A stretch of 46,133 nt of DNA from JBHELQ01 sp046262995 (GTDB lineage: Bacteria; Actinomycetota; Thermoleophilia; Solirubrobacterales; Thermoleophilaceae): assembly GCA_046262995.1 (NCBI GenBank), contig JBHELQ010000014.1, positions 1-46,133 of the forward strand, read 5' to 3'. The position numbers and the translations under genes were made by a program. Of this stretch, positions 24,160 to 31,464 are shown piece after piece. The notes beneath the pieces were generated by a model that was given only the letters and a program-made list of their open reading frames with translations, had not been told where the DNA came from and did no database searches. Numbering within the stretch: the stretch's first letter is position 1; the number at the start of each line of letters is the position of its first letter.

Positions 24160-24345
24160 GTCCGCGCCTACGAGGTGAGCTGACGGGCTCGCGCTGTCAG
24201 GGGGACTTGCCCGAAGGCTCGCCCCCTGCTGGCGCTACGCCGCTCACTGGCGGCGATTCGCCCCACGGGTCCTTGGACCCAGTTGGTTCCCCCGCTCCCG
24301 TCCGCTCTGGGCGGCGGGACTCGGCGTCTCGAGGACGCAATGGAA
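24160..24345 (-). ncRNA. c-di-AMP (ydaO/yuaA) riboswitch, copy 1
   Basis: The transcript strand contains the hallmark blocks of the ydaO/yuaA aptamer in order: GCCGAGUCC, GAGCGGGGGAACCA (24282-24300 region), GGGGCGAAUC, and the 3' block CCGUCAGCUCACCUCGUAGGCG ending at about 24163. The GTG of the Rpf-like gene is only about 20 bases beyond the 3' end. With no terminator visible, control of ribosome-binding-site access is likely. In actinobacteria this class commonly sits before cell-wall hydrolase genes and turns expression off when c-di-AMP is high. Exact 5' end uncertain by 10-15 bases. Confidence 0.9.
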
Positions 24346-24378
24346 GCAAATCCGGCGGCTGAACGCCGTCCGACCCCC

Positions 24379-24642
24379 CTAGCCCGGGTCGCGCTGCTCC
24401 TCGGCCGGTGCCGTGAGGAGGTCCTCGACCACGGACACGACGTCGGACGCGTCCGAGCGCGCCTCGACCTCGGCAGCCAGGTGGTCGAGCGGGTCGCCGC
24501 CGGTCGGCTCGGCGTCCACGCGCCGAGGTCGCTCCGCGACCTCGGCCGTGCCGGCGGGCTCGCCCCGGCCGCGCACGTACCACGCGGCCAGAGCGGCAGC
24601 CACGGCAGCGGCAAGCAAGAACGCGGCACGCTGCAGGCGCAC
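24379..24642 (-). CDS. Small membrane-anchored hypothetical protein (87 aa)
   Basis: This frame is too short to stand out but has coding-like G/C third positions. The GTG start at 24640-24642 gives a protein with an N-terminal transmembrane segment (about residues 6-22, AAFLLAAAVAAALAAWYV). A hydrophilic acidic tail rich in Glu, Asp, Ala and Arg follows, ending SVVEDLLTAPAEEQRDPG. It lies between Rpf-like gene copy 2 and riboswitch copy 1, so it is probably cotranscribed with copy 2. A hairpin (24652-24686) overlaps its weak AAGG ribosome-binding site. I recognise no family. Confidence 0.6.
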   Translation of the reverse strand: MRLQRAAFLLAAAVAAALAAWYVRGRGEPAGTAEVAERPRRVDAEPTGGDPLDHLAAEVEARSDASDVVSVVEDLLTAPAEEQRDPG

Positions 24643-24651
24643 GAGCGTGAC

Positions 24652-24686
24652 CTTACCGCCGGCGACGGCAGAAAGCCCGCGGTAAG
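24652..24686 (-). repeat. Inverted repeat (8-bp arms) before the 87-aa gene
   Basis: CTTACCGC (24652-24659) and GCGGTAAG (24679-24686) form an 8-bp stem with a 19-base loop. On the coding strand the 3' arm contains GGTAAGG, which overlaps the putative ribosome-binding site of the 87-aa gene. It could be an attenuation hairpin or a weak terminator; no T-run follows. Confidence 0.4.
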
Positions 24687-24721
24687 CGGCCCTCCGGCGC
24701 CTTTCGGGGCAACCATCCCTG

Positions 24722-25414
24722 TCAGCCGCAGGTCGGCCAGCTGGCCGTCCCGCTGCGACGGTAGAGCGCCGCGGCGCGGCGGTCCTGCTCGCCCACCGGG
24801 GCCGCGGCCGGATCGCCTGACCCGCCGACAGCGCGCCAGGTCTCGTAGCTGAACTGATACTTGCCCCGGTACCGGCCACCGCCGCCGACGGCGCGCGGAT
24901 TGCCGCCGGACTCGCACTGCGCGATGCGCTGGAGCCCCCCGGGCGCCGATCCGGATGCCGGGGTGGCCGTCCCCGGGCCCGGGGGCGCGCCGGTCCCGGC
25001 CTGCGCCGGCTTGACCGCTCCCAGCCCGAGTGCCGCCCGTGTCTGCGGGCCAACGATCCCGTCCACGAGCAGGCCATGGCGGGCCTGGAAGGCGCGCACG
25101 CTCCGCTCCGTCGCCGACCCGAAGCGACCGCTGGGCGCAACTCCGAGCGCCCGCTGCACCGCCGTCACGGCCGCGCCGCTGCTACCCCGGGCGAGCAGGC
25201 CGGCGGAGGGCTGCCCGCCAGCGCCCGCCGTCTGGCCGATCGCCGCGCCAGCGCCGGCGACCGCCAGCGCGAGCGCCACGGCCCCCGCCGAGAGCCCGCC
25301 TCCGCGAATCCGAATTCGCCGCCGACGCGCGTCGCCGGCGGCTCGCCGTCGCGAACGCGAGCGCTCGAGCGACGAGCGGCAACGCTGATTCCATGCGACA
25401 TCCCTGCTAGGCAC
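24722..25414 (-). CDS. Peptidoglycan-binding, Rpf-like transglycosylase protein (copy 2)
   Basis: This 230-aa protein has the same domain plan as copy 1. It has an Arg-rich cytosolic N-terminus (1-38), a signal/anchor helix (about 39-60), a PG_binding_1 domain (about 75-131; ARGSSGAAVTAVQRALG) and a Gly/Pro linker. An Rpf-like domain (about 160-229) carries catalytic E168 in AQCESGGNP and RYRGKYQFSYETWRAVGG. It ends in WPTCG, so the disulfide partner is kept. The GTG at 25414 is chosen because AAAGGGG lies 10 bases upstream and the alternative TTG at 25435 falls inside the riboswitch. The unusually long basic N-terminus is odd for a secreted protein. Confidence 0.87.
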   Translation of the reverse strand: MPSRDVAWNQRCRSSLERSRSRRRAAGDARRRRIRIRGGGLSAGAVALALAVAGAGAAIGQTAGAGGQPSAGLLARGSSGAAVTAVQRALGVAPSGRFGSATERSVRAFQARHGLLVDGIVGPQTRAALGLGAVKPAQAGTGAPPGPGTATPASGSAPGGLQRIAQCESGGNPRAVGGGGRYRGKYQFSYETWRAVGGSGDPAAAPVGEQDRRAAALYRRSGTASWPTCG

Positions 25415-25433
25415 GAGTGAGACACCCCTTTCC

Positions 25434-25612
25434 AATGCCTACGGGGTTAGCTGTCGGGCTCGCGCAGGAAAGTGCGCTATGCCGCCTCTCGGGCGGCGAT
25501 TCGCCCCCGCGGCCTGATGGCCGCTCTGGTTCCCCCGCTCCGCGCCGCCGTGGGCGGCACGGACTCGGCTGGTTCGACTTCTTGCGGGCGGCATGGAAGC
25601 ACACTTGGCCGC
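25434..25612 (-). ncRNA. c-di-AMP (ydaO/yuaA) riboswitch, copy 2
   Basis: This second aptamer of the same class reads in order: GCCGAGUCC, GAGCGGGGGAACCAGAGC, GGGGGCGAAUC, and CCCGACAGCUAACCCCGUAGGCAUU at the 3' end (about 25436). Block order and spacing match copy 1, while the stems between blocks differ in sequence but keep pairing, so it is a diverged functional paralogue. Upstream both copies share TGCTTCCAT on the transcript strand. The Shine-Dalgarno sequence of the Rpf-like gene begins within 10 bases of its end. Confidence 0.9.
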
Positions 25613-25651
25613 CGGAAGCGCTGTGCCCGGGCCAGATGCGATCCTCCGGGC

Positions 25652-26335
25652 GTGATCGACGAGCAAGCGGCGGCCCGGGACGCCGCGGCCCGCGCCGCGG
25701 TGGAGCTCGTCGAGTCCGGGATGGTCGTGGGCCTCGGCTCGGGGCGTGCGGTCTGGCGGGTGGTCGAGCTGCTCGCCGAGCGAGGCGGTGGCTTCCGCGC
25801 GGTGGTCGCCTCCGAGCGCACGGGGGAGCTCGCGCGGGAGGCGGGACTCGAGCTCGCAGAGCTGGACGGCCGGCTCGAGCTCGACCTCGCGCTCGACGGG
25901 GCCGACGAGGTGGATCCCGAGCTGCGGCTGATCAAGGGTGGCGGCGGCGCACTCCTGCGGGAGAAGATCGTGATCGCGGCGGCGCGCCGCTTCGTGGTCG
26001 TCGCCGAGGAGTCGAAGCGCGTATCGCGGCTCGGCGAGGGCTTCCGCCTCCCGGTCGAGGTCGTCCGCTTCGCCTGGCCCGACACCCGCCGGCGACTCCG
26101 GTCCCTGCTCGCGGACGTCGAGCTGCGGGCCGATGACCGCGGCGAGCCGTACCTGACTGACGAGGGCCACCACCTGCTGGACTGCCGGCTCCCGGGCGAC
26201 GCCGACCCCGAGCGGCTCGACGTGGAGCTGCGACGGGTGCCCGGCGTCGTCGAGCACGGCCTCTTCCTGGGCGTCGCGGAACGCGCGCTGCTGGGGCACC
26301 CGGACGGGCGGGTGGAGGTCGTCGAGGCCCCCTAG
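25652..26335 (+). CDS. rpiA: Ribose-5-phosphate isomerase A
   Basis: RpiA interconverts ribose-5-phosphate and ribulose-5-phosphate, cytosolic, 227 aa. Recognisable parts are the N-terminal phosphate loop (GLGSGRAVW, 27-35, replacing the more common GLGTGSTA), the catalytic acidic motif LDGADEVDPELRLIKGGGG, and the REKI segment with its lysine. The GTG at 25652 is the likely start; it has almost no Shine-Dalgarno sequence, so translation may be leaderless. The gene diverges from riboswitch copy 2 and converges on the cpaB-like gene, the two stops overlapping in the palindrome CTAG. Confidence 0.9.
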   Translation: MIDEQAAARDAAARAAVELVESGMVVGLGSGRAVWRVVELLAERGGGFRAVVASERTGELAREAGLELAELDGRLELDLALDGADEVDPELRLIKGGGGALLREKIVIAAARRFVVVAEESKRVSRLGEGFRLPVEVVRFAWPDTRRRLRSLLADVELRADDRGEPYLTDEGHHLLDCRLPGDADPERLDVELRRVPGVVEHGLFLGVAERALLGHPDGRVEVVEAP

Positions 26336-27009
26336 AGCCCCGCCGCGCTCGCCGCGGCGCGACCCACCCGGCCACGGTCGCCCGGCGGCCGCGACAACAG
26401 GCGCACCTCCTTCGCGAAGTCCGCGGCGGCGGCCAGGAAGACCGCCTGGCGGGCGGTCACTCGCAGGGTGGCCACCACTTTCGCACCGGACGACCGGGCC
26501 GCCAGCAGCTCGACGTCCTCGAGCGCCAGGTAGGTATGACCGCCGCCGTCGCGGCCCTCGCTGGAGACGAGGACGTCGACACGCGAGCCCGGGGCCGCGC
26601 CGTCAGCCAGCGCCATCCCACCCGAAACCGGGAGCTCGGCCGCACGCTCGCCGGACCGCAGGTGGTAGCGATCGCCGCCCGGCCGGGCGCCGGCGCCGAG
26701 GCCGCCCGCCGTGAGATAGCTGCCGGCGGACAGCGGCGACGACGTGCGCAGCCCGCTGGCCTCCCCCGGGACGGCGACCGCGTCGGGGGGGACATAGCCC
26801 GCGGGCACCCGTCGGGAGGCGACGTCTCCCGTCGCGACCGCATGGCCCGCGGGCAGGTCGCGGCGGGCCACGAGCACGCTGACGAGCGGGCCGACGCGGC
26901 GCTCCACGGCTCGCTCGCGCTGGTGCACGAGCGAGGCCGCCAGCCCGCCGCTGGCCAGAGCCAGCGCCAGCAGCAGCAAGGCGCGCCGGCGCCGCACCCG
27001 CGCGCTCAC
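26332..27009 (-). CDS. cpaB: CpaB/RcpC-like SAF-domain protein
   Basis: The 225-aa protein has one N-terminal membrane/signal segment (about 8-27) followed by a SAF domain (about 42-90; VLVARRDLPAGHAVATGDV and RRVPAGYVPP), the architecture of CpaB/RcpC Tad pilus proteins and FlgA-like chaperones. A second beta-rich region with PGSRVDVLV is typical of RcpC. It is the last gene of a response regulator-kinase-cpaB operon, each joined by GTGA overlaps, about 3 kb from tadA. This makes a role in the same Tad system likely, though it is on a separate transcript. Confidence 0.82.
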   Translation of the reverse strand: MSARVRRRRALLLLALALASGGLAASLVHQRERAVERRVGPLVSVLVARRDLPAGHAVATGDVASRRVPAGYVPPDAVAVPGEASGLRTSSPLSAGSYLTAGGLGAGARPGGDRYHLRSGERAAELPVSGGMALADGAAPGSRVDVLVSSEGRDGGGHTYLALEDVELLAARSSGAKVVATLRVTARQAVFLAAAADFAKEVRLLSRPPGDRGRVGRAAASAAGL

Positions 27010-27674
27010 GCGGCGTCGTCGAGCGGCAGTTCGAGCCCCGCCACGCGGCGCTCGCCGTGGCTTTCGAGAACCAGTCGCCCATTGAGCTCCCGCGCCGCGG
27101 CGGCGGCGATCGCCAGGCCCCGGCCGCCTCGCCGGCTGGGCGAAGCCGGGCGCGCAGAGCTCACCACCTCGACCCTCACGGCGCGCTCCGCCGGCAGCGC
27201 GCGCAGCTCCACGGGCCCGCTGCCGTGCTCCCAGGCGTTGGCCATCAGGTTGCCGAGCGCCTGGGCGAGCCGGCCCCGGTCGGCCTCGAGCGTCCCGGGC
27301 GGGCGCTCCCAGCGGGTATGGAGCTCACGACCCGTCGCCCCCAGGACGAGGCGCCAGCCCTCGGCCGTGCCGCGGAGGAACCCGGCGAGATCGACCGGCT
27401 CGCGCGGCTGTTCCGCCCGTCCGCGGCCGTGCACCCCCTGCAGATCCGCAAGCCCGGCGCAGAGACGTTCGAGCTGGGCGTCGAGCAGCGGTGCGTGACG
27501 CCCGCCCCCGGGCTCGCGCCGCAGCCGCTCCACTCCCAACCGCAGCACGGTGACCGGGCCGCGCAGCTCGTGCTCGGCGCGGGAGGCGGCCTCGAGCCGT
27601 CCCCGCAGGCGCAGCGTTCCCACGCCAAGTACGCCGGCGGCGCACCAGCCGCAGGCGGCGAAGAGCAGGCTCAC
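27006..27674 (-). CDS. Small membrane histidine kinase with a degenerate ATP-binding box
   Basis: This 222-aa protein has one transmembrane helix (about 3-21) and no sensor or HAMP domain. The dimerisation/phosphoacceptor helix has H35 in AEHELRGPV. The HATPase domain shows the N-box (ALGNLMANAWEH, N142 and N146) and a G2-like box (RRGGRGLAIA). The G1 box (normally DxGxG) is replaced by SSARPAS, so ATP binding may be weak or lost. It overlaps the response regulator stop as GTGA and is followed by cpaB. The partner is certainly the adjacent regulator; the signal sensed is unknown. Confidence 0.8.
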   Translation of the reverse strand: MSLLFAACGWCAAGVLGVGTLRLRGRLEAASRAEHELRGPVTVLRLGVERLRREPGGGRHAPLLDAQLERLCAGLADLQGVHGRGRAEQPREPVDLAGFLRGTAEGWRLVLGATGRELHTRWERPPGTLEADRGRLAQALGNLMANAWEHGSGPVELRALPAERAVRVEVVSSARPASPSRRGGRGLAIAAAAARELNGRLVLESHGERRVAGLELPLDDAA

Positions 27675-28381
27675 AGGGCCTCGGTCAGCTTGTAGCCGAC
27701 CCCGCGCACGTTCACGACCCACGGGCGCGCCGAGCTGGAGAGCTTCTTCCGCAGCCGGCAGGCATGAGCATCGAGTGTGCGGGTTCGGCCCACGGACAGG
27801 TATCCCCACACGTCCCGGAGCAGCTCCTGCTTGCCGTAGACGCGCGTGGGCTCCTCCGCCAGGGCCACCAGGAGGGCGAACTCCTTGGCGGACAGATGGA
27901 CGGCCTGCCCGTCCAGGCGCACCGCCCGGGTGAGCGGATCGATCGTCAACTCGCCCACGCGCATCACGCCCCGCTGGGGGCGACCTTTGGCCCGGCGCAG
28001 CACGGCGCGGATGCGAGCCAGGAGCTCGGCGTACGGGAACGGCTTCGCGAGATAGTCGTCTGCGCCGCGGGCGAAGCTGCGCACGCGGTCGACCTCCCCC
28101 GTGCGTCCCGTGACGACGATCACCGGCACCTGCGGGTCCAGTCGCGACGCCAGGCCGTCGGCCGACCGAACGCGGTCCAGCAGGTCGAGGCCGCTTCCGT
28201 CCGGGAGCAGCAGGTCGAGCACCACCAGGCTCGGGTGGCGGACCTCCAGCGCCCGCAGGCCCTCCCCGGCCCCTCCGGCCGCCGAGACCTTGTAGCCGTC
28301 GGCAGTCAGGTTCTCGCTCAGGAAGGCGCTCGTCGCCTCGTCGTCCTCCACCACCAGGATCGACTCCCGCTCGGCTTGCAC
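27671..28381 (-). CDS. OmpR-family response regulator
   Basis: This is a two-component regulator of 236 aa. The receiver domain (about 7-120) has acidic residues D13-D14, phosphoacceptor D56 (LVVLDLLLP), T91 and K113 (LAKPF). The C-terminal winged-helix DNA-binding domain (about 140-235) has LSAKEFALLVALAEEPTRVYGKQE (split) and the ending VVNVRGVGYKL. The GTG at 28381 is chosen because it places the receiver at the N-terminus; the open frame continues far upstream in reverse of the neighbouring gene. It heads the operon with the kinase and cpaB. The leader contains a GC-rich hairpin near 28391-28408. Confidence 0.92.
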   Translation of the reverse strand: MQAERESILVVEDDEATSAFLSENLTADGYKVSAAGGAGEGLRALEVRHPSLVVLDLLLPDGSGLDLLDRVRSADGLASRLDPQVPVIVVTGRTGEVDRVRSFARGADDYLAKPFPYAELLARIRAVLRRAKGRPQRGVMRVGELTIDPLTRAVRLDGQAVHLSAKEFALLVALAEEPTRVYGKQELLRDVWGYLSVGRTRTLDAHACRLRKKLSSSARPWVVNVRGVGYKLTEAL

Positions 28382-28513
28382 GCCCGTGTAAAGGAGGCTT
28401 CGCGGGGGGCTTCGCCCCCTGCCCGAGGGTGCAAACGGCCTTGCAACCCGCGCCCCACGGAAGGAATCGGAGCTAGGATCGCGACGCCCGGAGACAGTTC
28501 CGGCCCGAACGGT

Positions 28514-28975
28514 ATGGACACCACGCGACGCGGCAATTACGAGTCTGGCTCCGACTACGTGCTCGAGTACGGCGAGCTTCGCTTCACCTTCAACGAACGC
28601 GACTTCACCGAGCGCGTCGAGCAGGCGGCGATGAAGCTGGGCTTCGTCGACGGGTGCCTGGACGACCCCGAGCGCGAGGACCTGGTCAACCTCGCGGTCA
28701 ACGGCGAGGTCACCGACCCCCACTCCGACCTCGGGCAGCACATCGTCGAGCGCTGGGGAGAGCTCGACGGCCCATCGGAACGCTCGCTCGTGCACTGGAT
28801 CCGGCGGCTCGTCTTCCGCGGCGCCTGGCTCGACCAGCGCGTGATGGAGGGCGAGCTCGAGATCGTCTTCGACGACACGACCAACGGCTTCGGCTACGCG
28901 CAGCCCGAGCGCGACAACGAGTTGATCGAGCTCTCGCCGGAGCCGTCCTGGGAGCGGGTCGGCTACCGCCGGTGA
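28514..28975 (+). CDS. Acidic hypothetical protein (153 aa)
   Basis: This soluble acidic protein has no signal or membrane segment and begins MDTTRRGNYESGSDYVLEYG. It has a hydrophobic-amphipathic core (VHWIRRLVFRGAWL, near 93-106) and a C-terminal EIVFDDTTNGFGYAQPE segment. Strong G/C third-position bias supports coding, and the ATG at 28514 is the first in the frame after the divergent intergenic region; a GGAGACAG lies 15-20 bases upstream. A TAGGAT (28474-28479) could be its -10. It is the only gene on the plus strand between rpiA and the dehydrogenase. Its 3' end overlaps the convergent methyltransferase by 13 bases. I recognise no family. Confidence 0.72.
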   Translation: MDTTRRGNYESGSDYVLEYGELRFTFNERDFTERVEQAAMKLGFVDGCLDDPEREDLVNLAVNGEVTDPHSDLGQHIVERWGELDGPSERSLVHWIRRLVFRGAWLDQRVMEGELEIVFDDTTNGFGYAQPERDNELIELSPEPSWERVGYRR

Positions 28976-29619
28976 CGCACCAGCGTCACGCCGTCCCTGA
29001 CCGGTAGCACGACCGCCACAACGCGTTCGTCGCTCGCGATCTGGTCGTTCAGCTCGCGGATCGCCCGGGTCGCGTCCGAATCGTCGGCGTGCTCGTCGAG
29101 CACCCGCCAGCCCCAGAGCGTGTTGTCGACCGCCATCAGGCCGCCATCCGCCAGCAGCGGCAGGCAGGCCTCGTAGTAGCGCGCATAGTTGACCTTGTCC
29201 GCGTCGATGAAGATGAAGTCGAAGGGGCCGTCAAGGGTCTCGAGCGTCTCGAGGGCGGGCCCGACGCGCAGGTCGACCCGGTCCGCGAGCCCGCTCCCCT
29301 CGATGTGCCGGCGCGCGAAGTCGGCGGTCTCCGGGTCCACTTCGCAGGTGGTCACCGTGCCGCCCTCGGCAAGCCCGGCGGCCATCGACAGCGTGCCGTA
29401 GCCGCTGTAGGTGCCGAGCTCCAGGACGCGCTCGGCGCCGCTGACGGCCACGAGCGTCTCGAGGAAGCGCCCCTCGAGCTCGCCGCTCAGCATGCCGGGC
29501 GACGGCAGCGACGCTCGCGTCTCCTCGGCCAACCGGCGCAGGTGCTCGGGCGGCGGCGTCGTGTGCTGCTCGGCGTACGCGGCTATCTCCGGCGCGACGA
29601 CCGGCCGGGGATCCGCCAC
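28963..29619 (-). CDS. SAM-dependent O-methyltransferase (Methyltransf_3 family)
   Basis: This 218-aa class I methyltransferase is of the catechol/caffeoyl-CoA O-methyltransferase type. The SAM-binding motif I is VLELGTYSGYGTLSMA (about 65-80). The acidic FDFIFIDADKVNYARYYE segment carries metal-binding and SAM-contacting residues, and GGLMAVDNTLWGW is the usual post-motif III. The product is cytosolic and the acceptor is unknown. The GTG at 29619 overlaps the stop of the Rho-like gene by one base; the longer frame upstream is a shadow. It is the last gene of the operon starting at 33699. Confidence 0.9.
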   Translation of the reverse strand: MADPRPVVAPEIAAYAEQHTTPPPEHLRRLAEETRASLPSPGMLSGELEGRFLETLVAVSGAERVLELGTYSGYGTLSMAAGLAEGGTVTTCEVDPETADFARRHIEGSGLADRVDLRVGPALETLETLDGPFDFIFIDADKVNYARYYEACLPLLADGGLMAVDNTLWGWRVLDEHADDSDATRAIRELNDQIASDERVVAVVLPVRDGVTLVRHRR

Positions 29620-30755
29620 TAGCCCAGGCGCTCGGCCTGAAGCGTCCCTGACCGGCCGGCGGCCACCTTCGGACCTGCCGACTCCGGCGACGGCGGCTCC
29701 AGGACGAGTCTGGTCGTGGCGACCCGCATCGGCTCCCAGGCCATGCCGACCGAGGCGAAGACCGTGAGCGATCCGCCCTCCTCGGTGTTGCGCGCGGCGC
29801 CGAACACGCGTCGCGCTGGAGCCGGCGATAGGGACTCGAGCGAGTCGACGATCACCGCGGCGTGCCCGCCGCGCTCGACCAGCCGCTTGGCGCGCTCGAC
29901 CGCGAGCTCGGCCGCCTGGGCCTGCGGGTCCGGCGAGTGGTCGAAGCTGCCCCCGGTCACGGCGGGACCCAGCTCGCGCCGCCACTCCGTCAGCTCCTCC
30001 GGCCGAACGCCGGCGAGCACCACGAGCAGTTCGACGTCGGGATGGCGCTCGCGCAGAGTGGCGGCGATCTCGCGCAGGAGGCTCGTCGCGCCCGCCCCGG
30101 GAGGGCCGCTGATCGCGACGCGCGACCCCTTGCCGTACGGGACTCCGTCCAGCCCGGCGGGCGCCTCCAGCCGCTCACCGGCGAAGACGGCCGTCAGCTC
30201 CTCGAAGCGCGGCCGCTCCTCGGGAGGCTCCGCGTCGCGGCCGTTGACCGTCTCGACGCGGACGAGCGAGGGATGGCGCTCGTTGCGCCGCGGCGGGCGC
30301 AACGGGCCGCTGACGTGGTCGCCCGCGCGCAGCTCGCAGCGCCTGATCTGGGCGGGCGAGACGTAGACGTCGTCCCGCGAGGCCCGGCCCGGCTCGGTCC
30401 GGACGAAGCCGCTGCCGTTCGGCAGGATGTCCAACAGGCCGGCCGCGACCTCCTCTTCGGTGACCGGCTCTTCGACGACTTCGGGCTCGGGCTCGGAGGG
30501 CTCCGCGGCGGCCCCCTCGGGATCCGGCGGGTGCTCAAGCGCCTCTTCGACCGGCACCTCGTCGGGCTCTTCCTCCGCGGCCGGGGCGTCCTCAGCGGCG
30601 TCCGGCGCCGGTTCGCCCCCCTGGGCCTCGAGGATGCGGGCGATCAGCTCCTCCTTGCGCAGACCCCTGTACCCCTCCAGCCCGAGCTCTGCGGCGATGG
30701 CGTGCAGGTCCGCGAGCGGACTTGCCTCGAGCTCCTTGCGCTGCAGGACCGCCAT
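29619..30755 (-). CDS. Degenerate transcription termination factor Rho paralogue
   Basis: This 378-aa protein has a SAP-like Rho N-terminal domain (about 8-45) and an acidic Glu/Pro-rich linker (46-103). An OB/cold-shock RNA-binding domain (about 104-170; LLDILPNGSGFVR and DDVYVSPAQIRR) precedes a Rho-type ATPase (RFEELTAVF, PYGKGSRVAISG). The Walker A reads GPPGAGATS (217-225), lacking the lysine of the normal PPKxGKT loop. The Walker B is VIVDSLESL, and after GAARNTEEGGSLTVFAS the protein ends early, without the usual SRMDEVIFEEFKGTGN and R-loop region. It therefore probably binds RNA but is unlikely to be an active helicase. The ATG at 30755 is 13 bases after the transaldolase gene. Confidence 0.85.
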   Translation of the reverse strand: MAVLQRKELEASPLADLHAIAAELGLEGYRGLRKEELIARILEAQGGEPAPDAAEDAPAAEEEPDEVPVEEALEHPPDPEGAAAEPSEPEPEVVEEPVTEEEVAAGLLDILPNGSGFVRTEPGRASRDDVYVSPAQIRRCELRAGDHVSGPLRPPRRNERHPSLVRVETVNGRDAEPPEERPRFEELTAVFAGERLEAPAGLDGVPYGKGSRVAISGPPGAGATSLLREIAATLRERHPDVELLVVLAGVRPEELTEWRRELGPAVTGGSFDHSPDPQAQAAELAVERAKRLVERGGHAAVIVDSLESLSPAPARRVFGAARNTEEGGSLTVFASVGMAWEPMRVATTRLVLEPPSPESAGPKVAAGRSGTLQAERLG

Positions 30756-30768
30756 GCGGCGGCGAACC

Positions 30769-31464
30769 CTAACGCGCGGCCGCGTGCGAACGTTCGACGA
30801 GGCCGGCAAGCCAGTCGCCGAACTCCGGCCGGCTCTGCCAATCGGCGGTGAAGCGCTCGATGCCCTGCTCGGTCAGCGGGTGCTTCAGCATCTGCCGCAG
30901 GACCTTGGCCGGCACGGTGGCGACCTGGCAGCCGAGCGTGGCGGCGGTGACCGCGTGCATGGGGTGCCGCAGCGACGCGGCAAGCACCTGCGCACCGGCG
31001 TCCCCCGGCCGCAGTGCCTCGACGATCTCGCGCAGCACAGCGGCGGAGTCGACCGAGATGTCGTCGACGCGCCCCATGAAGCAGGAGACGTAGGTGGCGC
31101 CGGCCTCGGCGGCGAGCAGGGCCTGGTTGGCCGAGAAGACCAGCGTCATGTTCACAGGGATGCCGTCGGAGGTCAGCTCGCGCGTGGCGGCGAGCCCCTG
31201 CTCCGAGAACGGCACCTTCACGACCACGTGCGGATGGAGGCCGGCCAGCGCGCGCCCCTCTGCGACCATCCCGGCGGCCTGTGCGGAGACGACCTCTGCC
31301 GACGTCGGGCCATCGACCAGCTCGCAGATCCGCCGGATGATGTCGCCCGGGTCGCCCGGCTCTTTGGCGAGCAGGGAGGGGTTCGTGGTCGCGCCCGAGA
31401 GCACCCCCCACGCCGCGACCTCCTCGACCTCAGCCACGGCGCCCGTGTCGATGAAGAGCTTCAT
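30769..31464 (-). CDS. Small transaldolase / fructose-6-phosphate aldolase (TalC/MipB type)
   Basis: This 231-aa class I aldolase of the short transaldolase subfamily moves dihydroxyacetone units between sugar phosphates. The N-terminus KLFIDTGAVAEVEEVAAWGV, the GATTNPSLLA motif and the Schiff-base lysine K83 in VVVKVPFS are all present, along with SCFMGRVDDIS. Fructose-6-phosphate aldolase and transaldolase activity cannot be told apart safely here. The ATG overlaps the 2-phosphoglycerate kinase stop as ATGA; it links sugar-phosphate metabolism to that operon. Confidence 0.92.
   Translation of the reverse strand: MKLFIDTGAVAEVEEVAAWGVLSGATTNPSLLAKEPGDPGDIIRRICELVDGPTSAEVVSAQAAGMVAEGRALAGLHPHVVVKVPFSEQGLAATRELTSDGIPVNMTLVFSANQALLAAEAGATYVSCFMGRVDDISVDSAAVLREIVEALRPGDAGAQVLAASLRHPMHAVTAATLGCQVATVPAKVLRQMLKHPLTEQGIERFTADWQSRPEFGDWLAGLVERSHAAAR

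Noticed and set aside
28390..28410. GC-rich hairpin GGGGGC-GAA-GCCCCC before the response regulator as a terminator
   Set aside because: No T-run on either strand and it lies in a divergent promoter region, so it cannot be called a terminator; it may just be leader structure.
27764..28513. A 403-codon plus-strand frame that includes the acidic hypothetical protein
   Set aside because: The first 250 codons are antisense to the response regulator. Only the last 153 codons, from the ATG at 28514, look like a gene.
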